Shown: one piece after another, positions 27,901 to 39,300 of the stretch | Layout of the letters: every line of letters begins with the position of its first letter | How positions within the stretch are numbered: position 1 is the stretch's first letter | From: Pocillopora verrucosa | Taxonomy: Eukaryota > Cnidaria > Anthozoa > Scleractinia > Pocilloporidae | Reading direction: 5' to 3' | DNA: 64,000 bases | NCBI RefSeq assembly: GCF_036669915.1 | Contig: NC_089313.1 | Span: 4,071,085-4,135,084, forward strand | Translations under genes and position numbers: made by a program | Notes under the pieces: generated by a model | What the model was told of the DNA's origin: nothing | The model's database searches: none | Seen by the model: only the letters and a program-made list of their open reading frames with translations

Positions 27901-28825
27901 GTCAGTTTTCACTGGTTTTTAGCTTCCACGCTAGTTAGAACCTTTTACTGCTCATTACACTGTAATTTCCTTGCAATTTAAGATGGCTGGTGAATAAAGG
28001 CTGTTTAGTAATAGTAGTAATCTTTGGCATCCTCATTAAAGAGGAGTAGTAATCTTTGGCATCTTCAATAAAGATTACTACTGCTACTAAACAACCTTTA
28101 TTCACCATCCATCTTAAATTGCAAGGAAATTACAGTGCCATAAGCAGTAAAAGATACTAACTAGCGTGGAAGCTGTTTAGCGAAACAACATCGACAGCTA
28201 TTTAAAAATTCAGATTCCAAGACATGTTTGGACAACAATCAAGATGAACTGAGCATGAAATAAAGCTGCGATGTTATATCATTCAGCTACTCCAATGCGG
28301 GCATTCTCTTCATGTAATAACTAGGTTGAGTTTAATTAACCTTTTGACACCTAAGAGTGACTGGTATCCAATGTCTTACAATATCACCGCTGAATCACAC
28401 ATGAAGTTCACGAGAATTGTACAGCAAATGATCACCAACTAAAAAAGCTCTTGATTGTTAAACAAATTCTCCATGTCAACACATTAGGAAATGGTTGGAG
28501 AACAGTATAGGGGATATGTATGCTGATTTTAAGTGAGTAAAGGGTCATAGTATACTTAAGAATTGGTCGCACTTAAGTTTCACACCAAGAGGAAAAATAA
28601 CGTTTTTTCAACCAACTTGGGGTATTTTAAAAAACAATAGCCACCACGGGCTGCTCACTTCAACTGTCTGCATTTGATACTGTTACGGTTGCCACAATGA
28701 CCGCAAATTCTAATAAAACTGAAACTGTTAGATGTTCACTCACGCATACCGTGATACTAAAACCGCCGAGACCCCTAGAACCTGAAAGAGATCCTACAAA
28801 CTTGTTATAATATGGATGGAGAGAA

Positions 28826-28878
<53 letters not shown>

Positions 28879-31800
28879 TTGGTGCTCCTTTACGAGCGAT
28901 TGAATGGTCACCTAATGAAAGGGTTAGCAGGACGTTCAAAAGCTTTTAAATTACTGTAATGATTCGATTTAGCGCTTATTCACATTTGGTACCTCAAGGG
29001 AGGATGTTTATTCGAAACAGGGCGCTTATTAGGGACAGGGCGCTTATTCCCTTTTTTTGAAACACAGCAAAAAGTAATAAATAAGTATTTGATGTTTATT
29101 TGTAAAGGAACAAGAAGACTGGAAAGTGGATTTGTTGTCCTTGGATCCTTCCTGACTAGGACGATCAAGCAATCATCGCAAAATTTCAAAATTTTTCGAT
29201 GAGATCACTCGTTTGAAGGAACTGTGCTCTCACATGGACATAAAAGATAATAGTTGAGAGACTATGAGGAAGACCACTGTTTTTGTAATGAGGCCACAGT
29301 TAATCTCAATGTCTAAACACTCTAACAATCCGTTTTTCGGTATAGGGGTGCTTGTTGGAATTTAGGTGCTTACTCAGTAAGGGCGCTTATCAGAATAGGG
29401 GTACTTATTAACAAAAAACAGAATCGAGGTGGGCACTTACCGGAGAGGGGGCGCTTATTGGAACAAGGGCGCTAAATCGAATCATTATGGTAACTGTTTT
29501 ATTTTCAATACACATCCTTTCTACGCATAATTTACACCAGTGCGTAACGCACGCACATCGTGGCTGAAGCCCGCGAGTAAGCGTGTTTCACAACATCTTC
29601 TCTTAAAAGTCATGGTGATCTTCTTTACTAAAATAATAAGTGTTATTTACCATCAGAAAATAGGTGAGGAAGATGACATATGGAGGAAAAAGTCGGATAG
29701 TTAATGATCCACTACCTCAAAAAAAGTTGCCAGCCAGCTCAACAAAGGCTGGGAATCGGCTATTTTGAGGATCGGCTGCGTCGAGCACTTCTGATTGTTT
29801 ACAAGATCAAGCAATTGAAAATCACGTAATTTGAAAGTTGTGGGTCCCGATGATAATCTAGTTTTTGTATTATAGTGATAACTTTTCCGGTTGTTTAAGT
29901 TGAATCACACTCACCCAGAAAAGAACTCACAGAATCACTGGCATGTAAGTGAAATCAAAACACAGAGGACCAAACTTGTTATTTTAATTTTCGAATGTCC
30001 AGCTCATGGCTTTAGAAAAAAGCCAAGTTTAGAAATAATTCAGGAAAGTATAGCCCATTACGTAGGTAAGGAGTGAGGCCAAATTGCAAGATGGTTTCAA
30101 GATGATTTTTCCTGTTGTATACCAATCTCGACATTGATCCCTTAAACCGCATTAAGAATATACGTGTGTGCGTGCGGTTTTTTTTTCTTACAGCACTTTG
30201 ACCATTCCAACCGAGTCACATTCAATATATCTTAGCCTATCTTCAACTATGATGATAGGATTCAATCACAAGCCACGAAATCCCTTACATTTTTGTGGTT
30301 CAAGGCGGGAATTGACCAGCCCATCCCAATTGATGTTTAGAAAAAGAGAAGTGATTAATTTAAAACATAGTTTTGTCGATCGCAGGAAGTTGATAAGAAA
30401 ACGGGAAAAGATTCAAATTCAACAAACGTCAAACATGGTCGGAACGTTTATTAAAGCGCGTGTTGTTAACGACTGATGAATGTTGAACTAGACATTGTAA
30501 TTACTTCTAAATGACCGGCTGAGAATATATGAAAATCATCTATGTGAACTACGGATTAATTGATGAATACGCGAGTTATCTTTGCAGTAATCATGAACAC
30601 TACTTAAGTAGTCGTGAAAATAAAACCTAAAGCCAGTTGCTTGTATTGATGACGAGAAATGTTCTTTGACGCGACCAAAAGTTCTTTTAAGTTCATGATT
30701 TTTCATTTGTTGACTAAGTCCTGTAAGTGTTTTCCGCCTGTACCTTCTGACACAATTTTGTTCATAGAAGAGAGGAAATCGAAGCAGATTTAGTAATTTA
30801 TGTGGAACTTTACTTTAATCGGCAAAACAAGCGAATTAAGTAGAGCAAGTAGCAGCGTCTTTTAGTTAAAGCATAGAGAGAACTAAAAAAATTCTATCTT
30901 CGATAAAATCGATTATCTTCTTTTCCGGTGAAAATTCCTCATAATTTGTACACCCAGCTGAAAACAGCAATCTTACTGGTAGCATCTTTTACAGTAGTGA
31001 CACTGAATAACTTTCGATCTGAACATCAGCTTGATAAAACTTCTGAACTTCTCAAGTCTCACATCCAACACAGCACACCACTGAAATGCGTTTCAAAAAG
31101 AGCAAATTGTCGCAGCACTGTAGTGACAAATTGTTCTGGTATGAGAAATTGGGCGTTGAATGCTAAAAATCGCTTCTTCATTTTTGAAGGGCCTGTAATC
31201 GGAGCTCTTGACTTAAATATCAATTTGTAACATAAAATACTCGTTTCTAAGGTCTTCGAAAACTCGTAATGAGAAAATAGAAAAGTGGCTGTCTGACCAT
31301 ACGCCATTGAAATACTTTGCAATGAACTCAATGGGTGACATGTCACGAAATAGGAAGTGTTGTTTTCTTTCATTTCAAGATGGAACAAACAAGTTTTCAC
31401 AAAACGTTTAATAACTCGCATATTTTGTGAACTGATGGGTCCAAAAATGCGTTTTTTGCGGAAAAATCTCCAGCATTATTCGACGTGGAACGTAAGAGAA
31501 CTGTCACGAAATCCTTGCGATAACAGTAGTAGATCTTTTGATGAAAAAACTAATTTAATCTCGTGAAAAAATCTAATGGTTAAAAGTGTAGATTAATTAG
31601 TTTGAAGTCAAGCCTAAGTGGCCATGTAATAAAATCGTCAACATTTCAATTTAGAAAGATTTGATCAAACCAAAATGTCTCTAATGGCGTCAAAATTATT
31701 TGAGATGCCACTCTCAAATGTCAGAAGGTTGTCTAGAGTGAATTGACCATGGCGGGCAGATGTTTGTGTTCATGCTAAGCCGTTATGTTATTAAAAATCT

Positions 31801-32393
31801 GTAAAATAAACTTTTCTCGTGTGCCTTATTGCGATACACATCCCGGCGCCGTTCGGGCGCAATTTCACTCAAACAATGGGATATGGCACACCGATGGATT
31901 GTTTCCACTTTGAATCGCCGTCATCATAGCGACCGCAAATTTTAACGGGATTATACGATCGCAAGCCCACAATTCGGCAATAATTTGGAGTTTTAAGGAA
32001 CAAATGTAAAGCATGGTTGATCATCTATCGCATTTGGAAAGAACCCAAGTTTAGTCGGTATTTTAACTCACTCACGATACAAGAGATTCATGTTGTACTT
32101 AAATCCTCCCAAAGCCTTCTAAACAAATATCCAATATGACACCGAGTCGAACAGTGAGTTCATTGTGTATGCGAACAGCTCGCACGCGTTTGTAAAGACA
32201 ATTACAGCGCTACTTACAACACAACAGTCGAAGCTGGAACATTTGGTATTCTTGACAAAGAATGGTGGTTGCAGCGCACAGTTGGTCCGGCATGCGTCCG
32301 GTAACATAGACAATTCTCTGGGCATGTAAAGCCACTCCTGGCCAAACAAAGCAGAAGAGCAGCAACGAAAAGTACGCGCCAGAAAGAGGACAT
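12998..32393 (-). CDS. PXDN: Peroxidasin (LRR - Ig x4 - haem peroxidase - coiled coil - VWFC), complete
   Basis: Secreted haem peroxidase that in animals makes hypobromous acid and forms the sulfilimine crosslinks of collagen IV in basement membranes. Minus-strand exons: 32393-32218 (signal peptide, LRRNT), 24681-24610, 24492-24421, 24312-24241, 23707-23636, 23516-23445 (one LRR each, 72 bp), 22837-22677 (LRRCT), 22123-21842, 21534-21262, 20963-20688, 20192-19923 (four I-set Ig domains), 19363-17639, 17237-17000, 15964-15756 (peroxidase), 15313-14988 (coiled coil), 14124-14002, 13398-13305, 13002-12998 (VWFC and stop). Total 4518 nt, 1505 residues; human is 1479. Distal His lies in QWGQFLDHD (~830), proximal His in FRFGHGL (~1079). 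The start is the Met before [15 protein letters not shown]; an upstream in-frame ATG is less likely. Weakest borders: the 19363 acceptor, the GC donor at 14987, and the tiny last exon. Confidence 0.95.
13504..13622 (+). other. G-rich purine tract with quadruplex potential in a peroxidasin intron
   Basis: About 120 bases made mostly of GGG/GGGG runs separated by A or short spacers on the plus strand, hence C-rich on the transcribed gene's sense strand. It lies in the intron between the two VWFC exons. It meets the usual G3+N1-7 quadruplex pattern several times over. Any function is speculation. Confidence 0.7.
14633..14730 (+). repeat. Truncated tRNA-derived SINE
   Basis: Begins inside a B-box (GGTCTGAGGTTCGATTCCTC) and continues through the TTTTTTCTTTGTTCCACGCTCGTGACAA block. 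The same tail follows the fuller copy at 54858-54980. The A-box half is missing. It sits in the GC-AG intron of peroxidasin. Confidence 0.7.
16450..16613 (+). repeat. MITE-like family A, diverged copy
   Basis: Bounded by CGTTTAACTACCAAGATCT and CGAAGTGAAAGGGTC, in a peroxidasin intron. The interior is shortened and poorly conserved, so only the ends make the case. Confidence 0.5.
20248..20458 (+). repeat. MITE-like family A, intact-looking copy in the Ig3-Ig4 intron
   Basis: AACCCTTTCACTCCCAAGAT at the left mirrors ATGGGAGTGAAAGGGTT at the right, giving terminal inverted repeats of about 17 bases. The 211 bp unit contains no ORF. It shares the CTTACTGTCTGCCATACTAT and TTATGATGTTAG blocks with 51752-51960. 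Confidence 0.85.
25225..25562 (+). repeat. Palindromic repeat family C, copy 1
   Basis: Shares, in order, a GTGCAAAGTTGT..AC block, TTTCGTCTGTTTTGACTTTC, TGCGATG.TTTTTCC and a TTGGTGT.AATAAGC block with 55690-56045. Its right half is itself palindromic: CAATTTGGTGTGAATAAGCA is answered by TGCTTATTAACACCAAATTG. Non-coding, non-autonomous. Confidence 0.7.
26529..26736 (+). repeat. MITE-like family A, copy
   Basis: AACCCTTCAACTTCCAAGAG at the left and TTGGGAGTTACAAGGTT at the right, 208 bp apart. Interior keeps the AACTTCTCCATGCAATTCC and CTTGTAAATAGGTTACGAGA blocks. Confidence 0.65.
27921..28174. repeat. Long imperfect hairpin (foldback) with ~105 bp arms
   Basis: The left arm starts AGCTTCCACGCTAGTTAG and the right arm ends CTAACTAGCGTGGAAGCT. 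The arms stay complementary through CTGTAATTTCCTTGCAATTT and the ATTCACC/GGTGAAT region to TAGTAGTAATCTTT. A directly repeated GTAGTAATCTTTGGCATC makes one arm asymmetric near the tip. About 90 percent pairing by eye. No ORF. Confidence 0.85.
28338..28545 (+). repeat. MITE-like family A, diverged copy
   Basis: AACCTTTTGACACCTAAGAG at the left, GAGTAAAGGGTC at the right, 208 bp. Interior keeps CATGTCAACACATTAGGAA-type remnants only, so this is an older copy. Confidence 0.5.
28829..28876 (+). repeat. (TAA)n microsatellite
   Basis: Sixteen or so uninterrupted AAT/TAA trinucleotides in peroxidasin intron 1. It produces the poly-isoleucine stretch of an antisense ORF there, which is not a gene. 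Confidence 0.95.
28957..29487. repeat. Family D element: 19 bp perfect terminal inverted repeats and internal GGCGCTTATT-like units
   Basis: TAATGATTCGATTTAGCGC at 28957-28975 is answered exactly by its reverse complement at 29469-29487. Near each end stand runs of related units (GGGCGCTTATT, GGTGCTTACTC, GGGGTACTTATTA), about ten in all. The 531 bp element has no transposase. A diverged relative is at 43655-43975. Confidence 0.85.
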
Positions 32394-35300
32394 TGAACGA
32401 GAGAAATCTACAATCAACGTCGACATTTCTCTGGCGCTTGCAACAACATGAAAATTTGTAACCCAAAAGTAGACTAACGTGTACTGATCGGAAGTGTCAG
32501 TGAAGCATGCTGTTTTTCTGAGGGTCGAGTTACGTTTCACGTTTCATCTGCGTTTTTCCTGCCCTACCTCTCAAATGACAAATCCTTCGATTGTTTACGC
32601 TGACATGGCAAGCGGATGTCCTGTCTTGTGCTGCACGATCCACCGACCGGTACTTTGATACAGATCATTCGCCTATTGTTTCCTCAACAATGACCTTGGA
32701 TTTTGGAGCCAAAGATCGCCAAGATAACAGACATGACGTATGGCGTTAGAAAATGAGAATGACATTTTTACAAACTGACCCGAAAATTAACCGAAGTAAA
32801 TCCCGAGATCAGTCGCAAATGCACGAAATCAAGAGGGCAGAATCGTCGGAAGGACTCATACAAGTCGCACGCACAGTCTCCTGTCGTAACTCAAAACGGT
32901 TCAATTTATTTTCTCTTCCTTCGTAGCCTGCATAATGACTTTGAAATGATTTTAGGCTAAAAATGATATGCGGGATTATGAAATTCAGGCTGGAGCGCAA
33001 GGGACAGCTTATTTGATATAAGCATATCGAATATTTTGTAAAAGGATATCCTCCCAGAACCCTCGGGACCAGAGCGAGTATCTACCTCAGAAGTGAAGTT
33101 AAATCCGTTTTTGAAAACTTTCAAAAGATGGGCTCCTAAGTGACTTAGACCGAATGTCTGTATACGCAGGAGATGTCTCGTGAGTGAGTTCCGCGTCCCG
33201 AAAGTAACACTGGAATAATGATTCAGTAAAAGGGAGGATCTGCTGAAGCAACCTCAAGAAAGCGCTATGACTCTTAGATCAAGAAGATTCTAGTGTGATT
33301 TACCACTGCTTTTCCGTCAAAACGTCAACAAAGTAACAAGGTTTGACGAGACTACCATGACAAGTGCTTCAGCTTCTGTACTAAAAAAATCTGTGTTTTG
33401 TGACTTTCCCCAGTGAAATTTTCTCCTCTCCCCCCCACCCACCCCTCCCATCCCACGAACGAAAACCCTACTTCATTGAAATGATTCCTTCCGGTTATAA
33501 GTTCACTATTTGCATCTCGCTAATGAGCCCCTTCGAATTCTTTTCATCATTGCCTTGATAAGACTCAGTGATGACAGTGCCCAGAGAAGAACCAGGAGAG
33601 GATGTCTCAGTACTGAAAGATTATTAGTTGTCTTGTCAAATACGTTAGCAAGTGGAAAGTGCTCTATTAACTAACCGGCTGCGAGGTAGAACTGATTGAA
33701 GCACAGGATGCCCAAGCTCTCCATAAGAGGATAATATTATAAAGCTTTGTATGGGAGTGTAGGTTCCGCTCTGTAACTCCGCTAATAATAAAAGAAATAA
33801 ACTCTAACTTCATATAGCATCATAATATTTGTTTAAGCTGAGCTCTCATCCCATTACTGCCTGCCCTGAAGTAGTCATGGTATTCTTGGTCAAACCAAGA
33901 GATTACAATTTCATGGCAGTAAACGCTGTAGCAGCTTGGAAGTGGTACATTATACCAGAGGCTTTTGTGATCCAAGACAGTAGTACTTAGTGCAGACAGA
34001 AGTGGGATGAAAGCTCGACTAGAACTCATCGAAATGGCCCGAAATTGCTACCAGAGAACAAAAATAACACTAACGACACTATATGACAGTTAATTGGTTA
34101 GATAGTCTATTTGCTTCATTATTTACGGATTTACAGAGTGGAGACTAAACTCCCATAAAAAGCTATATAATATTGTCTTCTCATGGAGAGCTTGTGCTCC
34201 CTGTTATCGAAGTCTGATCTTATTGTCTCCTCAGTTCCATCTACAATTAGACTTAGAGTTTGAGTTTTGTGTTTTTTCTTCTTCAGGTAATGAAATATGG
34301 TTTTGTTACCTTCTCAATGCAGTTTGTTCGGTAACGTTGTGCGTTTCCCGCTTATAATCCGTCTACAGATACAAACCACCAAGGATACCAGCTCCTTACA
34401 AGAAATAACAGTGCACTGGAAGCTTCTTAACCATGCAGACCCGAGGCTAAATGATAGCGAAGAAAAAAATTGGGGTGAAGCAAAAATTTTAAGACGAACG
34501 ACAACTGGTCAGCTGTCAATTTTAGTTCACTTTCCAGCCTTTCATGACCAAAACTTTAAAAATGGTTTCAATTTGATTAAATAAAAGCCAGTTATTTTCT
34601 CGGCTAAAAGACTGAGGTTTGATCTAAATTGGCGCAATCAAAGCTAAGTGTCAAAACATGTAATGTGCTATTTGATGTAGCAATACTTGTCAAGTGAATC
34701 GTGGAGGGACAATAAACAGGTATCACGCTGACCAATTGAGTCCCGTTTTTTTTTTGTCGAACTTCCGTTGCTTTTGCTCATAAATTATCAAACACTTAAG
34801 GACTACAGGTTTCTCAGTTCCGTCTACAGGTCTTCAAAAAGTTTTGATTCACGCCGGGATATCAGAGAGCTGACTGGCGGAGGTAAGTCTTATTTAGAAA
34901 ACACTTTTCGACAAAACGAAGATATTGATAGACAACTTTTTGTTTACATTGTCTGACAGATAGCAATAAATTTACGTACCTTGAACGCTTTATTGTTCCT
35001 CTGTGGGAAGATGTTTTTATTGACAAGGCTGCCACTCGCAATCAAGTTAACTATGAGGTTATAATTGGTGCATTTTGGGTGCGGTTCATGCAGCTAGGAT
35101 CTTTGGTTTCTGTTTCGAGATTGTATATGCTTCGAAACTTTAGTCCAACATGACATTTTATCTTCTTCTTCGTGGTTTTTTTTATTATAAAAGTAGAAAA
35201 ACTTACCTGTTTTGAGTAACTGGTGACGGACAAATGAGAACCGACAGGGACATATTATTTTGATGTCAATGGAAAAGCGAAGGCGGACGGAAACGTATTC

Positions 35301-36339
35301 AAATCAAATCTCAAAACTCATTTTAATTGTTCAGTTCAAAATTAAAAGTTATGTGACGACGAGATCTGTAGTCGAAGTCTGCCTAACTAGCCGCTGATAC
35401 TATTAATAGATAAGGAAAGGTCCTAATAGAAAGATTGTGATAAGATTAATTCTGCTCCCCTTACAGTTATGACTAAGTGAACAATATTGTTAAGTGACAT
35501 TCATATGCACAATAAGGTTTTCAGAATTACTGTCAGCTTTAGTTTTTTCATCGAAAAGGAAATAATGAAGATAAATTTATATAACTGCAAGCGTTGAAGC
35601 ACCAGCAACTAAGGTGTTTGCCTAATGACTTATTTGATCTGGTACCTCCCCTTTCCCGTGAGGGTATTGCATGGTTGATCGGTTAGAGTTAGCTTCCTGT
35701 TTTACGAGTGAAGTGAAGTGTCCCGTTTTCCCGGATCCATCGACGATTGCCCAAGCATGGAGTAACGTGGAATATTTTGCCACCCCTCCACGACGGTGGC
35801 ACGCTCTACGCTCTCCTCCACCTTCCCTTCCCTTCAGGCTTCCTTAGATTCCTTGCAAATTTTCTGAGACTCATTTAAAATCGTAAATAAATTATTGAGG
35901 CCTTGTTTCACTCACTTCTCATTCAAGACCCGGTCAGAGCCCGAACCCATACCTCTCGCAGTTACGTTCAGCGCACTAACCATTAGACCACCGCTTTGGT
36001 GGCAGTATTATCAGTTGTCAGAAAAGCGGATGAGAAAAATCACTGAGGCAAACTTCAAATCTTGTGCAAAACCTCACTTTAAACCCACTCAAAGCAATAA
36101 TATTAATAGAAATTGCTTCCATTGTTCACCGTTTCTTTTAAGAAAGTAATGATTAAGAACCGCATTCTCTACGCTCTGTCCATATTCATTTCGAGTCAAC
36201 TTACTCGCGTACAGTCAGTTCAAAACTTTATGCTTAGATGTCATTGCATATGAAAATCCTGAAACTATGGTTGATAACGAGAAAACCATAACGTTAACTC
36301 CTAATCGTTTCACTTTTTAACGATAGAGAATTGTCAGCC
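32394..36339. other. Intergenic region between head-to-head peroxidasin and the NOWA-like gene
   Basis: Promoters of both genes must lie here, but I find no convincing TATA box or motif cluster near either start. ORFs at 33820-34029 and 34297-34584 show no domain or splice evidence. One tRNA-derived SINE lies at 35825-35998 (reverse). Confidence 0.5.
35825..35998 (-). repeat. tRNA-derived SINE, reverse orientation
   Basis: Read on the minus strand: GTGGTCTAATGGTTAGTGCG gives a good A-box and GGTATGGGTTCGGGCTC a B-box about 30 bases later. The acceptor stem does not pair as a true tRNA, and a non-tRNA A+T-rich body follows. The left limit is approximate. Confidence 0.65.
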
Positions 36340-39300
36340 ATGTTTCTCCGAACGTGTTTTGGAACTGTGTTTTTGTTCGTGGTGACCATCAAAGCTGCCC
36401 CCTCTCCCATCCCCGAAGACCTTCAGAAGCCGTCAGGTAATGTGAGGATGTCTTTTGAAGTTCCAAGCCACTATTCCAATAGTCATTATTTCAGAAAGCA
36501 ACCCACACCCGCTTCTGAAAGATATTTTTACTAATTCGAAATTTTAATAGACGAAAGACCTTTGGGGTAAGGCTGTGTAATTTTCACCCCCACACAGACA
36601 ACGATTGATACCCCTCCATTACCCCTAAAATAATGCGATCCCCCAAAAGTCTCCATTCTCAGTCGATGAATTATGACTGATTCCATAGATGAGTTTTACC
36701 CAATTAGTTACTTAATCACTTTTGTTTCAACGTCTGACCCATCGGCTTCTTGGAGCGAAACCAATTAATGGATTAAATCAGTGGATTTTGGAATAACGGA
36801 GGGTCAAATTGTATCATGACGCTTCTCGCAGATGCAGCTTTACCTTATCTGAGTACGTAACTGTAATTGTAAAAAAAGGAATTGGACGTACTGAAAAAGA
36901 AGGTCTGCTATTTTTTTTTTCGACCAGTATTGTTAGAAAGAGACAAGACATCTAACTGGACACAATGTCCTTCTCGCTCCAAATTTCGATTAAACCAACT
37001 GACCGCAAAATATCGTCGTTCATAAGGAAGATATTGTTAATTTTTCGGTTAAACCAACAAATCAAATTTATTCATTTTCCTTCACAGGGGTTGAAGAATT
37101 CTTAGAAAAGGAATTACAGTTGATGAACAAATATCGTTTGATGCACGCTGCCGCTCCTCTCCAGCTCTCACTCGACCTGACTAACAAGGCCGAGTTATGG
37201 GCAACTCAATTGGCCAATCAGGACAAGGAAAAGATTGACGTCAACTCCAAATATGGTCAGAACATTTTCTCGACCAAAGACGAGAAAGACGTCGCAACTA
37301 AAAGCGTGCAGTCGTGGTATAATCAAATTAGATTCTATGATTTTCACAGCGCAAAGGAATCTCTGAAATCCTCTTATTTTACCCAGCTTGTCTGGGTTGG
37401 GTCTCAGGAAGTCGGCATTGGAAAGGCGAAAAGTTCAACCGGTGAAACCTACATTGTGGCCTTGTTCAACCCTCCTGGTAACAAAGGAAACTTCCTGCAT
37501 AATGTGCTCCCAGTGACAGGTTTGTTTGTCAAAAAAAAGCTGTTAAAAAAAGGCACATATTACCATCATCATTTACATCATCATGGCACATAACCACCAT
37601 ATCAACATTATTATCCAAATAGTATGAAGGAAGTTTGTCACCGAGGACCTAGCATTACGATCTAGCTAGCCTGCCACGAGTCTCCAACAGTTCAGTGATA
37701 GAGCATCCCAAGTACTAATCGGAAGATCGAAGGTTTTACTCCGAGTTGGGAGCACTCGGAGTTCCTTTTGTCTGAGCATACTTGTGTCGTTCACTGAATA
37801 ACATCTTTCTTCATGATATAGCACGATAACTATACTTTTCCAAATTTTTTTCTTTTTCAGGAAGTGGTGTTGGAAAGCAAGGACTATGTAAGATTGTTTT
37901 TATTTTGACACTCCTTGCCACAATTGGTAATGATAACCATCCCAGTGCAATAACCTGACAAATCTCTGAGTTCTTACAATTTATCAAGCTGATTTGAATT
38001 TTTACAGCAAAGTGCCCCAATGGATATAAACTGTACAACAACATTTGCTACAAATACTTCCCCGGTCCAGTGAACTGGGTTCAAGCCTCGGAGAAATGCG
38101 CTGCGGACTTTGCCACTCTTGCATCGATTGGGAGTCAGGCTGAGGATATTTTCGTGAGAACTGTTTTGGTAAGGATGACTACAGAAGCAAACAACATTAA
38201 AAATCAGGGAAATTATCATTCATAGTCATCGGGTCTGACTGCACTGGAAAAACTTTTTTCTCGCCAGCCTTTTTTCAAGCCTTCACAGCATAATGGAGGT
38301 TTACAGGCCTGCATAAGAGATTTCAATAAATGGCTAATTTTTAAATCGATATTCGTTCAATATCTTTCACTTAGAAAAACTAGGAAGATTAATTAAAATG
38401 TCCCAGAGTTTCTCCGAACATTTTTTATAACATTCGGTTGAGTGAAAATATGGGATGAATATTAGCAGCGTTTTCACTGCCTGAAATCACGATCCTCTGC
38501 TCGCGCTGATAGGCCTGGCCGTGCAGATGCCACCTTTAAAACGGTGATCATTTCAGCATTAAGAAGAAAATATTCTAAAAAAAAAACTTTAACGGTGAGG
38601 AGGTATCCCAAGACAATAGTGATAGTGTGTGCTTGCGCACAAAATTAGGTGACAAATGGGAATAGAGCACCCATGACACACGTACATGCCATGGACCTAT
38701 TTTCCCCTGTTTTCGCTTACACCACACACCAGTGAATCTGTCATAGAGGAACGTGGTTGAAGATACTTCCCGAGTTCCTGTTCAAAACAAAAGATATGAG
38801 TGGATGAGCGTAACATTTTTTTTTATCTCTCTTACAGACTTCAGCTGGTGTCTCAGATGCCTGGATCGGGGTGAGCGATTTGACGAACGATGGAGTCCTG
38901 TCATGGCTGGATGGAAGCCCACCTCACTTTATGAATTGGGATTTCTACCAGAAGAACTTTCCTGGAAAAAAGTGTGGGGTCATATTTACCAACTTTAACT
39001 GGAAGTATAAGGCTTGCGATGGATCGCGAGGATTCGTTTGCAAGCGACCGCTGAGAGGTCAGTGAAACCACATCCTCCCCTTCCATCCTCCCCTTTCCCT
39101 TCCATCCTCCCCTTCCATGATGGGAGGAAGAGGAGGTAGCATTGAAAGAGCAAATAAGGATAGAACAAATGACGTATTTTCTTAGATTACATTATGCGTG
39201 TGCTCACATTTTAGATGGACGTTTACTGATTGGTAATAAACGGTGTAATTGACGATGATTAAAACGAAATTATCGTACTACATCGATCCTTGATGTAGCA

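Larger units (their letters stand above)
24682..32217. other. Peroxidasin intron 1 (7.5 kb), repeat-filled
   Basis: Separates the signal-peptide/LRRNT exon from the first LRR exon; both borders are phase 2 and rejoin as VVL-DLRFNN. No coding segment is supportable inside. It contains family C (25225-25562), two family A copies (26529-26736, 28338-28545), a ~250 bp hairpin (27921-28174), a TAA microsatellite (28829-28876) and the family D element (28957-29487). First introns often hold enhancers; none can be read here. Confidence 0.8.

Noticed and set aside
28660..28911. ORF with a poly-isoleucine run
   Set aside because: Produced by the TAA microsatellite in peroxidasin intron 1.
34297..34584. 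95-codon plus ORF near the NOWA-like promoter
   Set aside because: No recognisable domain and no convincing start or splice context.
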